DNA of 64,000 nt from Actinomycetota bacterium (GTDB lineage: Bacteria; Actinomycetota; Acidimicrobiia; Acidimicrobiales; JAJPHE01). The stretch covers positions 1 to 64,000 of the forward strand of contig DAHUYE010000091.1 of the NCBI GenBank assembly GCA_027315345.1. The letters run 5' to 3'. Of the stretch, positions 24,672 to 33,685 are shown in pieces; the first letter of the stretch is position 1; every line of letters starts with the position of its first letter. The notes under the pieces are model-generated. The model did no database searches and had not been told where the DNA came from. It saw only the letters and a program-made list of their open reading frames with translations. Made by a program: the position numbers and the translations under genes.

Positions 24672-25388
24672 CTACATGGGCTGACCGGGACGTGTAGTGG
24701 CGCTGAAGACATACTCAACCGTGGAGGTCAAGTTCTCCATTGTCGATGGCGATCCCGTAGCGAACGTCAGGGTGACCAGCAGATGATCTGTGCCACCCCC
24801 AGCAAGCTCGGCATTCAAGCCTGAGAGCGTTGCAGGCGTTGTTTCCAACGTCCCCATAGGGGTGCTTGCGAGAGCACTCGTCGTGGTCCCTGAACACGTA
24901 TACGTGTACCCCCCATCAGGGAGTGCGGCGGACCGTGTCCACGCAACTGAGCATTCCGTAACCACAACCTGAAGCCCGGCTGTCGATGACGTCGTCGTGT
25001 CCATCGTGCTTGCAGCACAGGTTCCGCACGCATCAGTGACACCAAGCGTGATCGTGGTTGCGACTTGTGTTGCCGCGGTGTCCGTGAGATCGACAGCTCG
25101 CTGGATCGTATCTCCTGGCGCTATATAGGCGGCGCCCGTTCCAAGATCATCTGCTGTTCCAAATCCAATGATGACCTCGCCACTCTTTAGTGTTTGGGTC
25201 GGACTCGTAGCAGACGCTGTCCATGTCGCAAAGGCAGCGGAGAACAGGATACTTAGCGCTCCGAGAGTGATGAGCGCTGAGAGCGTTACCTTTGACCGCG
25301 CTAGAGAGAGATGGCCTTCATTCACGAGTTTCGTGTCCTCCGGAACGCTGCGTGCGACGACCTCGACATGAGCGTGATTACGCTTCAA
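24672..25388 (-). CDS. TasA/CalY-like secreted protein, probable substrate of the adjacent signal peptidase
   Basis: The protein is 238 aa. After a ~30-residue charged N-terminus comes VTLSALITLGALSILFSAAF and then ATWTASATS, the long hydrophobic leader and A-T-W/F-S/T exit typical of SipW-processed camelysin/TasA proteins. The mature part (~180 aa) is Thr/Ser/Gly-rich with TLKSGEVIIGFGTAD, a paired CGTC and other cysteines, suggesting an extracellular beta-sandwich. It lies two bases upstream of the signal peptidase-propeller gene in the same operon. It may form a surface fibre or matrix; polymerisation is inferred from family relatives only. Confidence 0.7.
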   Translation of the reverse strand: MKRNHAHVEVVARSVPEDTKLVNEGHLSLARSKVTLSALITLGALSILFSAAFATWTASATSPTQTLKSGEVIIGFGTADDLGTGAAYIAPGDTIQRAVDLTDTAATQVATTITLGVTDACGTCAASTMDTTTSSTAGLQVVVTECSVAWTRSAALPDGGYTYTCSGTTTSALASTPMGTLETTPATLSGLNAELAGGGTDHLLVTLTFATGSPSTMENLTSTVEYVFSATTRPGQPM

Positions 25389-25494
25389 TTACCCGTCTGA
25401 CACCCAGCACATGGTACTTCTGTAACTCCGATTATCACACAGTGTGGGCAGGATTAGGCAAGCATCCCGTATCTGTCCGACTCTGACAATGAAG

Positions 25495-26013
25495 CTACGA
25501 AGTCTGTTCCAGCGTGAGAGAAGACGATGCAGTGAGAGTCATCCCAGAGGGATCGATGGTCTTGAACAGCGGAGTGATCGGGTCATACACGATTGCTGCC
25601 GACACCTGTACGACGGTCACTCCCTGGACGAGACAGTTCCCCTCGGTAAAACCCGGCTGCGCAACGAAGCTGTCCGTACCCGTGGAATAGGTGCCACACT
25701 CGACAACGCCGCTTGGCTCGGGCAGGAAATACGCAATCGCAATCTGGCTGCTCGCTATCGTGTCCAGAAGGGCGTTCTCCTGCACTGCTCCCTGAATCGT
25801 ACCCGCAGACGCTGGATTGGTCGGATCATACGCGAGGGGTGACACTGCTGCGAACCGGGCACCAACCCGTACTGCACCGTTGAGAGAGAGACTCGATGCC
25901 TCGCCCAGCCCCAAATCCAGGAAGCCGAACAGGATCAGAAGCAGGAACGGAGAGACAACGGCGAACTCCACAAGCGCCTGCGCATGCTGCCGTCCCTGTG
26001 TCCGGTATCTCAT
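25495..26013 (-). CDS. TadE-like pilus assembly protein
   Basis: The protein is 172 aa. The N-terminal QALVEFAVVSPFLLLILFGF is the TadE/TadG signature: a polar stretch with glutamate followed by one long membrane helix. The exported domain carries conserved cysteines (VVECGTYSTG, GNCLVQGVTV). It overlaps the upstream TadE gene by four bases (ATGA). TadE proteins are processed pseudopilins, or minor pilins, in Tad pili. No TadA ATPase, TadB or TadC is present in this element, so assembly would need other machinery. Confidence 0.8.
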   Translation of the reverse strand: MRYRTQGRQHAQALVEFAVVSPFLLLILFGFLDLGLGEASSLSLNGAVRVGARFAAVSPLAYDPTNPASAGTIQGAVQENALLDTIASSQIAIAYFLPEPSGVVECGTYSTGTDSFVAQPGFTEGNCLVQGVTVVQVSAAIVYDPITPLFKTIDPSGMTLTASSSLTLEQTS

Positions 26014-26561
26014 TCGACGACCATCCAGATGTTCTGCGACAGTGACGTGCTGAAACTTGCAACAGGAATCACAGGCACGAAACTCGCTGTGAGCGTGACC
26101 TGCACAAGGTTGCCACCTGATATGCAGCTTGCTTCAGGCTGAGGTCCTGTAGCAACGAATGTCCCGGATGCAGCGCTGTAATACCCGCATTCCGTCGTCG
26201 TCCCGGTGAGCGGAGAGAAGTCATAATAGGCGATGGTGATATTGCTATCGGTATTGGGAACAGTAATCCCATCTCCTGCACTCTCAATCTGGCCCTCGAT
26301 CGTTGGCGCTGGCGGTGTGGCAGCCGCACTCCACTGCTCCGGATACAAGGAGGCATACCGGGCTCCCTGGCGAGCCATGTTCGTTACCTGCGCGATGCGG
26401 GCACCATATGACGCAATGTTGATAAAGCCTACGAACAACCCAAAGAACAGCGGGGCTATGAGGGCAAACTCAACAACCGCCTGCCCAATACTGGCTCTTT
26501 GAGCCCTTGGACCCGCTCGCAGAATATTCGTGGCGATAGTTGGTCCCCGTGTTGTGCACAT
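26010..26561 (-). CDS. TadE-like pilus assembly protein
   Basis: The protein is 183 aa. QAVVEFALIAPLFFGLFVGF near residue 27 is the TadE entry helix, followed by an exported domain with TECGYYSAASG and ASCISGGNLVQVTLTA, sharing its cysteine layout with the downstream neighbour; the two probably arose by duplication and may pair. It is the first gene of the pair, with an ATGA overlap. A 182-bp divergent region separates it from the TadG-like gene. Confidence 0.78.
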   Translation of the reverse strand: MCTTRGPTIATNILRAGPRAQRASIGQAVVEFALIAPLFFGLFVGFINIASYGARIAQVTNMARQGARYASLYPEQWSAAATPPAPTIEGQIESAGDGITVPNTDSNITIAYYDFSPLTGTTTECGYYSAASGTFVATGPQPEASCISGGNLVQVTLTASFVPVIPVASFSTSLSQNIWMVVE

Positions 26562-26743
26562 GCTGTTCTCGCATCAAATACTGCAAGCCAGAGCAGGACG
26601 TTGCAGTCACCGTCGATGGGGTCATTGTATCTGGCTGTACGGTGTGTGAGGGATACGCGTACACGATGTTGCGAATAGTTGATGGATTGTTACCGGGTCG
26701 CTGCCGGTATAGGCGCACCACCGCATATTCTTGAATCACAAAA

Positions 26744-28426
26744 ATGAAAGGAATACCTCTTATACTCCCGTTTGCTCGTCGCTGGGTGCCTGGCGCCGTG
26801 ATGCACCGACTTCGACGACCATCAACGCCCCCTCACTCACGACGGCGGTCGCAGCGAGGCCAGACGCTCATCGTTGCAGTTCTCATGGTGACCGTTGTGG
26901 TGACCATTGCTGGAGGAGTCATTGATCTGACCGCGGCGCAACTGCACCATGCGCAGGATCAGGCGGCTGCTGATGCCGCATCCCTCACTGCAGCGAGCGA
27001 AGTCGAGCTTGCACTGCGAAGCTTCGATACGCCGGTTCAGGCACTGGCCCAGGCAAATGATGCAGGAACGCATATTGCAGCGTCAGATGGCTGTGGTGCG
27101 AGCTGCACGGTGACCTTCCAGTACGAGGAGGCAAACGGCTCGGTCGCTCCGACAGTCGCTGATGCCACGGAAGTCACTGCAACCCTCGTCGATGGATCAT
27201 CGCCACTCGCATTCGGGAGCATCCCTGGACTCGGTCCGATTGCTCTCACGCTTTACGCAACAGCCCTGATCCCCACCGGATCAAGCGAGCTAGCCCTCGG
27301 GTGTACCGTGTGCACGCTTGGCTCCTCCGGAACGGGCGGGAACCTGACATTCACTCCCGGCGTCACCATCCCCCCGATCTGTGTGCTGCTCGTGTGTGCA
27401 CCCACGATAACTGCGTCGCTGGAGCAGACCCTCAACGTGACAGGAACGATCCAGGCGAATGGCGACACCGGAGTCATCGCGCCAGCAGGACTGAATCTCA
27501 ACGTCGGGGACGGTGTGATGTCCAGCGGGTTTACCGCTACTGGCACAGCCTCGTACCCAGCAGGATGGACTGTCAACCCTGCAGTCGTCACGGGCGCAGC
27601 AGTGGCACCCGATCCACTGCAGAACTCCCTTCCTCCCTCGGATGCTGGCCTGTCCGTTCAGGGCACGAACGGGGTCGTGACACTGCCTTCCACGGGCGGG
27701 ACCCTGAGCCCCGGGTTCTACAGCGAGATTTGCGGCTCGGGCCTCAACAGTGCAACCGTCACGTTCCAGCCAGGTACGTACTTCATCATTGGAAGCGGCG
27801 CCGCATCATCGACGTCAAGCTGCTCGTCGTTCGGATCTGGGCTGTATCTCAATGATGCCAGCGGTTCCGGGACGAGCACCGTTACCGGTACTGGCGTGAC
27901 GTTCTTCTTTGGATGCGGCTCGATCCTGAGCGGTGTCGCCATGCCAACCGCCTGTACTCCTGGTGAAGTGGGACCGAATGTCACACTCACCGGAAGCATC
28001 GACCCCTCGCTCAACGCTCCGACCTCCGGGACGGGACAGAACCTCTTGTTCTACTTCGACCGGAACGATACAGGGACGTTGTCAATATCGCTCCTGCCGT
28101 TCACCATCACGGGATCGCCCGGCTTCTACGGCTCGATCTACGGAAGGTCGATGACAGCCGCGATCTCGACCGGGCTCGCGACCGTGAACACGACTGCCAT
28201 CATGGATCTCATCTCGTGCATCACAAGCGCGATAACAAGCCTGAATCTCACGGCGGCATATCTGACGTCGTGCCTCGGCTCGCTCTCCGGGCTCATGAAC
28301 CTGTCGATCGGGAGCCTCATCGTTAAGTCCGCAACGTTCTCGGGAACGCTCGTGCAGTACAACCTCTACGACTCGACTCCAGTGGATGCTGGACTCGGTC
28401 AGTCGTTCCTAACGGTGAATCCGTAG
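26744..28426 (+). CDS. TadG-like surface/pilus-associated protein
   Basis: The protein is 560 aa. QRGQTLIVAVLMVTVVVTIA (~residue 38) is the Tad-type N-terminal helix, followed by AAQLHHAQDQAAADAASLTA, the amphipathic segment usual in TadG. The large exported part is Gly/Ser/Thr-rich with repeated hydrophobic beta stretches and several cysteines, consistent with a surface beta structure. No von Willebrand A motif is seen, unlike many TadG proteins. It is divergent from the TadE pair. A start at the second Met (~residue 20) is possible because neither has a strong ribosome binding site. Confidence 0.7.
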   Translation: MKGIPLILPFARRWVPGAVMHRLRRPSTPPHSRRRSQRGQTLIVAVLMVTVVVTIAGGVIDLTAAQLHHAQDQAAADAASLTAASEVELALRSFDTPVQALAQANDAGTHIAASDGCGASCTVTFQYEEANGSVAPTVADATEVTATLVDGSSPLAFGSIPGLGPIALTLYATALIPTGSSELALGCTVCTLGSSGTGGNLTFTPGVTIPPICVLLVCAPTITASLEQTLNVTGTIQANGDTGVIAPAGLNLNVGDGVMSSGFTATGTASYPAGWTVNPAVVTGAAVAPDPLQNSLPPSDAGLSVQGTNGVVTLPSTGGTLSPGFYSEICGSGLNSATVTFQPGTYFIIGSGAASSTSSCSSFGSGLYLNDASGSGTSTVTGTGVTFFFGCGSILSGVAMPTACTPGEVGPNVTLTGSIDPSLNAPTSGTGQNLLFYFDRNDTGTLSISLLPFTITGSPGFYGSIYGRSMTAAISTGLATVNTTAIMDLISCITSAITSLNLTAAYLTSCLGSLSGLMNLSIGSLIVKSATFSGTLVQYNLYDSTPVDAGLGQSFLTVNP

Positions 28427-28436
28427 GCCAGTCCTG

Positions 28437-28454
28437 CGTGACGTGTCCGTCACG
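28437..28454. terminator. Hairpin between TadG-like gene and WxL remnant
   Basis: CGTGACG-TGTC-CGTCACG, a 7-bp stem just after the TadG-like stop and overlapping the stop of the convergent remnant. It probably acts as a bidirectional terminator; no T tract is visible. Confidence 0.45.
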
Positions 28455-28638
28455 GCCCGCTTGTAATCGTGAAGGTCCATGTGGACGTATATGTCCCAGA
28501 GTACGCAGAACCTGGGACGGTGACCGCGAAGTTCAGTGCCACGTTTGATGGTCCTTCACCCGTAACGGTGTTCACACTGTAGATGGGCGCCGCAGTCGGC
28601 GCAGTCGCTCCTGCGGGAACCGTGATGGGGTACGACGT
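28450..28638 (-). pseudogene. C-terminal remnant of a WxL-like surface protein
   Basis: Read on the minus strand, the frame gives TSYPITVPAGATAPTAAPIY, then ALNFAVTVPG, then YSGTYTSTWTFTITSGP and a stop. YPxTVPAG and YxGTYTSTWTxTI are the ending of WxL-domain-like exported proteins. There is no start: the frame is closed upstream by the TAG that ends the neighbouring membrane-protein ORF. The rest of the gene is gone. It was probably part of the surface module before an insertion or deletion. Confidence 0.55.
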
Positions 28639-29082
28639 CTACCAGCAGTACCGATCAGCACGTTTCCTGTTCACGTGGGACACGCCAGCAACGCCTCCGG
28701 CGTACGCTGCCCAGAGGATGCCGACGAGGATGCGCTCCTGCGAAAACGCATTGAGGGCGTAAATACCAATGACTGCCCACTGGATGCCGTAACACGCCTC
28801 CATGACGCCGAGGACCCACGTCCAGGGCCATTCCGTCGATCCCCACGTCCAGGTGAGGATGGCGAGCGGGATGATCAGCCACAGGACGGCAGGAGACTCA
28901 GAGCCCGCGAGCGTGACGGCGAGGATCGCAAGGGGAAGAGCAACGAGACACAGGTACGGACGGTCCCGTCTGGCAGCGACCACTGACAGGGCCAAGGTCC
29001 AAACCCGTCCGTGGTGTTGTGCGTGCCAGTCGTGGCACGCATGCACTGGCTGCGTTTTGTTCAGGAAGTAGCTGTGGTTCAT
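28639..29082 (-). CDS. Putative multi-pass membrane protein
   Basis: The protein is 147 aa with three or four hydrophobic stretches (YLCLVALPLAILAVTLAG, AVLWLIIPLAILTWTWG, WVLGVMEACYGIQWAVIGIY, ILVGILWAAYAGGVAGV). No family recognised. No good ribosome binding site precedes the ATG, so the start may be further in. Its TAG stop is in the same frame as the WxL remnant, which suggests that its 3' end is a junction and the protein could be truncated or altered. Confidence 0.5.
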   Translation of the reverse strand: MNHSYFLNKTQPVHACHDWHAQHHGRVWTLALSVVAARRDRPYLCLVALPLAILAVTLAGSESPAVLWLIIPLAILTWTWGSTEWPWTWVLGVMEACYGIQWAVIGIYALNAFSQERILVGILWAAYAGGVAGVSHVNRKRADRYCW

Positions 29083-29243
29083 GCGTTGCTGCGACGTTGT
29101 GCTCGTGCTCTATGCCACCATTGTCAGGCGACTGCTTTCTCTGAGCACGATGCATCGCTGCACTGCGACAGGACTGCGCCATAGTTCACCGAAACGCCAT
29201 GTTTTCGTCGAAACGGGCGCACGGCATCACGGTGGACGAGAGG

Positions 29244-29263
29244 GGCTGCGCCGAAGCGCAGCC
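29244..29263 (-). terminator. UUCG-loop terminator hairpin
   Basis: On the minus strand GGCTGCGC-TTCG-GCGCAGCC forms an 8-bp stem closed by a UUCG tetraloop, 100 bases after the stop of the M48 peptidase gene. It probably ends the mobilisation-gene transcript, although no T tract follows. Confidence 0.55.
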
Positions 29264-29362
29264 GGACTTCTCCTGAACGCAGCGGATGAACCTCGACCCC
29301 AGTATCCGCCTTCTCGCCCGGTCAGGGGACGGACGTCACCACCTTGTGACGGAGCGGACGCC

Positions 29363-30742
29363 TCACCACGGCCAGTACCCGCTGTGGTGGAGGTGGGCGT
29401 GGTAGCCGGGGATGAACGGTGCGAGCGCTACGCCAAGGAGCACGACGAGCACGGTCCACGTCACGCCGACGTGGGTCCGGTTGAGCGTGCCCTTCTCCTC
29501 CGGCGGGTCCACGTCGTGGTCCTCCAGCGCCTCGATGCGTAGCTCCATCGGCGGGTGCGTGGCGGAGAGCACGGCTTCCCAGGCCGTCCGTCCGCCTTCC
29601 CAGGGAGCGATGCGCTCCAGCGCCCGCTGGAGCCCACCCCCGAGCCCGGCTGCTGCTGCTCCAGCATCCGCCTGGTACTCGGCGGTCCGGGAGTCCCGGG
29701 CTGCAGCAGGAACCATGACGAACTTCGTGAGGAGGTAGGAAGGCCAGAGGAGCATCCACCCAAGGACTGCCATGACGGACGTCGTGCCCTTCACGACGGA
29801 CTGGGTACTCACGTGCGTTCCTGCTGCCGTCCCGCCGGCGGCAGGAACGATCCCTCCCTGCGCCACGCCCTGTTGGGCCTTCGGGCCGAAGCGGGCACCG
29901 GAGAGGAACATCCCGAGGCTGTAGAGGGCAGCGACCGGCCAGCCGAAGGCGAGGATCATGCGGTTCGCGATGGCGTCCCCCTGCTGCCAGTGCACCATCT
30001 CATGCGCGATGACGCCTGCAAGCTCCCCGGAGTCGAGTCCTTCCACGAGGCCCTTCGAGAGCACGATGGTCCGGCTGTGCGTCCATGCCTGCGGGACCGG
30101 CGTGTCCATGATGAGGAGCTTCGGCGTCGTGCGGAGCCGCATGTTGTCCACGACGGTCTGCATGGCATCCGTCAGGTGCAGCTCCCACTCCCGTCGCGAC
30201 GGCCTCCGGTACCCCTTCCACCGGAGGAGCGTCGGCTCCATGACCGTCGCCACGATGCCTATGACGAGACCGAGGAGGATGCCGACGAAGAGTGCTGCTG
30301 CGACGACGGGGAGCGCTCCGAGGTAGGAGCTGGCGTACGTCGCTGCGAACCCGCTCCCGAACCCTATGACTGCCGAAGCGATGGCTGCGATGAAGGTGAG
30401 CCCGCCTGCCGTGTGCGAGCTGAAGTTCAGGACACCAGCGGTGTGTCCGGAGAACGTGATGCCAAAGAGCGTCACGACGACGGAGCCGATGGCGCTCACG
30501 AGTGCGACCCAGAGCGCGACGACGACAGCCGTCCAGGCTGAGGCGAGCGCTGCCGTCGCAGCTCCCGGCATGCGGAACGCTCCTGCCATGCACCACTCGA
30601 TCGTCCCGAGGCCCGGCGGGAGTCCATCGCAGCGCCAGGCAAGCACGCGGTCGTAGAGACCAAGTAGTCCTCGCCTCCCCTGCCGTGATCTCGCGACCGG
30701 AGACGCATCCCCCGGCGGCACTGGGATTGCCTCATCGGACAC
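29363..30742 (-). CDS. M48-family membrane metalloprotease
   Basis: The protein is 459 aa from the GTG at 30742, which is preceded by AGGAG at eight bases; the track ATG is upstream of that signal. Two or more membrane helices (~55-100 and ~110-165) precede the zinc motif AGVIAHEMVHWQQGD (~residue 243) and the third-ligand helix EYQADAGAAAAG. Two further hydrophobic segments follow. This is the HtpX/Ste24-like architecture. It is 28 bases downstream of the coupling ATPase gene, on the same strand, so it is probably co-transcribed with the mobilisation genes. Its substrate is unknown. Confidence 0.8.
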   Translation of the reverse strand: MSDEAIPVPPGDASPVARSRQGRRGLLGLYDRVLAWRCDGLPPGLGTIEWCMAGAFRMPGAATAALASAWTAVVVALWVALVSAIGSVVVTLFGITFSGHTAGVLNFSSHTAGGLTFIAAIASAVIGFGSGFAATYASSYLGALPVVAAALFVGILLGLVIGIVATVMEPTLLRWKGYRRPSRREWELHLTDAMQTVVDNMRLRTTPKLLIMDTPVPQAWTHSRTIVLSKGLVEGLDSGELAGVIAHEMVHWQQGDAIANRMILAFGWPVAALYSLGMFLSGARFGPKAQQGVAQGGIVPAAGGTAAGTHVSTQSVVKGTTSVMAVLGWMLLWPSYLLTKFVMVPAAARDSRTAEYQADAGAAAAGLGGGLQRALERIAPWEGGRTAWEAVLSATHPPMELRIEALEDHDVDPPEEKGTLNRTHVGVTWTVLVVLLGVALAPFIPGYHAHLHHSGYWPW

Positions 30743-30770
30743 GGTCGTGACTCCTTTCTCCTCGGTGCGG

Positions 30771-32546
30771 CTATTGGACGGGGATGACCTCCACGATGGC
30801 GTGGCGGTCCGTGGCAACAGAGCGAACAGCAGCAGTCCCGACAGGGAGCCTGCGGAGCGTGTTCGGATGGACGACGTACTCCTCGACGTCGCGGATGGAG
30901 CCCTTTGCCGTCGTGCCGGTCTCCCAGTCGATCTGGTGGGTGACCTTCCACGTGGGACGGGTCCCGAACTGTGCTGCGACGTCCTGGGCGTCGGCAGCTT
31001 CGAGGCGGTGCACGACGAGGAGTCCTGCTTGGAGGACAGCCTTCCGGAGGTCAGGGTCCTGGGGGAGGAACTGCGTTGCTAGAAGGAGGGGCATCGCTGC
31101 CTGCCGTGCCTGGAGCAGAAGGTCGATGATCTGCTTCGCTTCGTTGAGTGCAGCGAACTCGTCGATGGCACAGAGCACTGGGGCGACGGTCCCGCCCCGG
31201 GCGACGATCCGGAGGCGCCGGGCACAGGCTTGCTTCAGGTCCTGGATGAGGACCCGGCCCATGAGGTCCACGTCCTCGGAGGCTGCGGTCGCGGAGAGGC
31301 AGATGTAGACGACGGACGGACGACTGAAGACGTTCTCCCAGTCGAGGACCTTGTCGGCCGTGAAGAGCGGTCCGAAGGCGCCCTGGAGGAGGGCGCCGAA
31401 GCGGTGCTGGAGCGAGATGATCCCCGATTTCCCGGCAGCATCGGCATCGTCCACGATGGCGGTGAGTTCGTCCTGGAGCCCTTCGTCTGCGATCTTCCTC
31501 GTGAGGAGACGGAGCCCGTTCAGGGAGCAGGACTCTGCGAGCTGGCGGAGCGTGAGGGGAAGTCCTGCTGCCAGCATCCCCCGGATGACGAGCGGCACGA
31601 CGTGCATGCCGACCTGCTTGTAAATCTCTCCGGCCTCACCGAAGGTGAACGAGCCGATGAGCTTGTTCGCGATGTCGGCCGGGGATCCCTGGCAGGGGTT
31701 GTACCCGATGGTTTCCGGGTCGTCGGGGTCCACGACGAGGAAGGGCAGGCGGTAGCGCTTTGCGAGGCGCTCCGCTGCCCCACCGAGTCCTCCGCCCTTG
31801 CAGTCGATGATGACGAGCCCGGCGCCGTTCCGCATGGCACCATCCGCCAGGCGCTCCAGCGTCGTCGTCTTCCCTGAGCCCGAGGCGCCGGGGAGGAAGG
31901 TGTGGAGCCGCAGCTCCGACGGGTCGAGGTCGAACGGCTTTCGTCGGTTGTCACGGAGCGCTCCGAGGCGGATGCCACCCGGCGGGTGGTCCGCATCGGC
32001 AAGCATCAACTTCGCGACTGGCGACACGATGGAAGCGTAGTGATGGAGGAGGCTTCCGAGCTGGGATGATCCGGTTCGCTCACGCTCCCTCGCCTGGGTG
32101 AAGAGGCCAGAGGTGAGCGTCCGCTCCCGGGTGGAGAGGAACGCTTCCGTCCCAAGGAGCAGCAGTGGTCCGCCCTGCAGCTCGACAGCACAGCCGTGCC
32201 AGACCGCAGTGCCCCATGGGAGGACGCTCGACGTCGGGAGGAGGTCGTAGAGGCGGCCCGGGAAGAGGAAGCCGAGCGGCCAGAGCCACGGGATGAGCTG
32301 TGCCTCGATGACGAGGCCCGCTGCGAAGCCGACCGAGAGGATGGCGATGGTCGGCCAGGATGGCCTCGTGATCTTCCACGCTCCCCAGGCGAGGACAGCG
32401 CCGAGGAGCATGCCCGGCATGAGGACGACGCATATCCCGATGACGACGCCGAGCGACACGGTGACGTTCGACCAGAGGTTGTACTCGGTTCCGACGTCGG
32501 AGGTCGCAGGGGCGGGGACGTGGCGGTCACTCAGCGGCCCTGCCAT
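30771..32546 (-). CDS. VirD4/TraG-like type IV coupling ATPase
   Basis: The protein is 591 aa. Membrane helices lie at ~25-60 and ~65-90. The RecA-like domain has Walker A LPGASGSGKTTTLERL (~218-233) and Walker B VLCAIDEFAALNEA near residue 450, with a late ATQFLPQDPDLR that resembles the conserved ATQ motif of coupling proteins. These hexameric ATPases feed the relaxase-DNA complex to a type IV secretion channel. It overlaps the replication-relaxation gene by 16 bp. No VirB4 or other channel gene is present in element 1. Confidence 0.85.
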   Translation of the reverse strand: MAGPLSDRHVPAPATSDVGTEYNLWSNVTVSLGVVIGICVVLMPGMLLGAVLAWGAWKITRPSWPTIAILSVGFAAGLVIEAQLIPWLWPLGFLFPGRLYDLLPTSSVLPWGTAVWHGCAVELQGGPLLLLGTEAFLSTRERTLTSGLFTQARERERTGSSQLGSLLHHYASIVSPVAKLMLADADHPPGGIRLGALRDNRRKPFDLDPSELRLHTFLPGASGSGKTTTLERLADGAMRNGAGLVIIDCKGGGLGGAAERLAKRYRLPFLVVDPDDPETIGYNPCQGSPADIANKLIGSFTFGEAGEIYKQVGMHVVPLVIRGMLAAGLPLTLRQLAESCSLNGLRLLTRKIADEGLQDELTAIVDDADAAGKSGIISLQHRFGALLQGAFGPLFTADKVLDWENVFSRPSVVYICLSATAASEDVDLMGRVLIQDLKQACARRLRIVARGGTVAPVLCAIDEFAALNEAKQIIDLLLQARQAAMPLLLATQFLPQDPDLRKAVLQAGLLVVHRLEAADAQDVAAQFGTRPTWKVTHQIDWETGTTAKGSIRDVEEYVVHPNTLRRLPVGTAAVRSVATDRHAIVEVIPVQ

Positions 32547-33304
32547 GGTCGAACCTCGATGAAGTCACCCGTCTTCATGCGCCTTACGATCTCCCGGATG
32601 AAGTCCACCCGGTTCGGGCGGACGTACCAGAGGACCTCGTCGTACTTTTCGGCGATGTACGCCTTGATGACCGTCTCGGCATCCATCCGGCTCCGAGGCG
32701 AGCGGTCCAGCTCGATGGCGATGCTGCGTTCCTTCGTTCCGTTGCGGGGCGCAAGGACGAGGACTGCATCGGGGATGCGCCCCGTCGTCTTCCGCTCCCC
32801 GGCGCGCTTTTCCCGGTAGCGCTGCGCCCGGCGCTCCCGCTCCGTGAGGAGCGTTGCGCCCGGGTGGGCTGCGAGGAGTTCCTCGGCAAGGTCCACGATG
32901 GCGAGTGCATGATGCACCTCGGCGGGCACGATCCGGGCAGGAGACAACCCGGTGTCGGCGAGCTTTGCGCCCTGGGTCGTCACCCGGAGAACGGACGGTT
33001 CCCGGTAGTGGGTTCTCGTGCGCTGAAGGAGCGGCGGGTGGGCATCACAGAGCTTCCGGACGCGCTGGAAGGCTGCCGACTTGCCGTGCGGAGTGGGAAA
33101 GAATTTCGCTGCGATCTGGTCCACGGTCACGATGCCGTGCCGTGCGACCCAGACGAGAATGTCGAGGTCTCGTTCGGTGAGGTGCATATGGCCCGCTGCT
33201 CGAAGCGGCATGCGGCCATTGCCATTCGGAAGGGTACGACCGCCGTTTGCGGACGGCTGCGACTCCAAGGCTCCTGTGCGCTTCGGTTGTCCGGGCGCAT
33301 TCAT
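32531..33304 (-). CDS. Replication-relaxation family protein
   Basis: The protein is 257 aa. Residues ~35-110 contain a winged-helix-like part (LTERDLDILVWVARHGIVTV DQIAAKFF reads across one HTH). Residues ~130-240 carry the acidic/positive blocks RIPDAVLVLAP, SIAIELDRSPRS and KYDEVLWYV, which match a nuclease-like fold of the Replic_Relax family. These proteins pair with coupling ATPases in actinobacterial plasmids and are thought to act in origin processing. It is the first gene of an operon with the coupling protein and the M48 protease. Confidence 0.8.
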   Translation of the reverse strand: MNAPGQPKRTGALESQPSANGGRTLPNGNGRMPLRAAGHMHLTERDLDILVWVARHGIVTVDQIAAKFFPTPHGKSAAFQRVRKLCDAHPPLLQRTRTHYREPSVLRVTTQGAKLADTGLSPARIVPAEVHHALAIVDLAEELLAAHPGATLLTERERRAQRYREKRAGERKTTGRIPDAVLVLAPRNGTKERSIAIELDRSPRSRMDAETVIKAYIAEKYDEVLWYVRPNRVDFIREIVRRMKTGDFIEVRPWQGR

Positions 33305-33626
33305 CGCTGTCTCTACCGGGCTCCCACGGCCTTGGTCCGTGGTCCCTCTGTTGCACCCTGATTATCTCCCGACACGCGACATTTGCCAATATCCCATATC
33401 GCAGAAGAACGCTCGCCTGGACTTCCCCTTTTCTCCCCTCTCCCTATCCCTGTCAGGAAGCCGAGCCTCTTTCTCTCTTTACTTTCCCCGTTGTCGCCTG
33501 CACTGCAGGTCCCTCTTACCAACCCAACCCTCCCCCTGAACTCCTCCCCCAACTCCTCCGCCTTGTCGTTCTCACCGCCGCCCCGCTGCACTGTGCTCCT
33601 CCTTGGCCCCCAACCTGTCCTCCTGG

Positions 33627-33667
33627 TTCGACACCCCAGTCACACGTTGTGGGGGTGGGGTGTCGAA
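33627..33667. repeat. 11-bp stem hairpin with inner stem
   Basis: TTCGACACCCC (33627-33637) pairs perfectly with GGGGTGTCGAA (33657-33667); the loop contains CACA-CGT-TGTG. It is directly followed by the next hairpin. It is a candidate oriT or origin structure upstream of the replication-relaxation operon. Confidence 0.55.
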
Positions 33668-33685
33668 GGATTGCCTCTGCAATCC
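33668..33685. repeat. 7-bp stem hairpin abutting the previous one
   Basis: GGATTGC-CTCT-GCAATCC is a perfect stem starting at the base after the preceding hairpin. Two adjacent hairpins without a T tract suggest a structural origin element and not a terminator. Confidence 0.5.
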
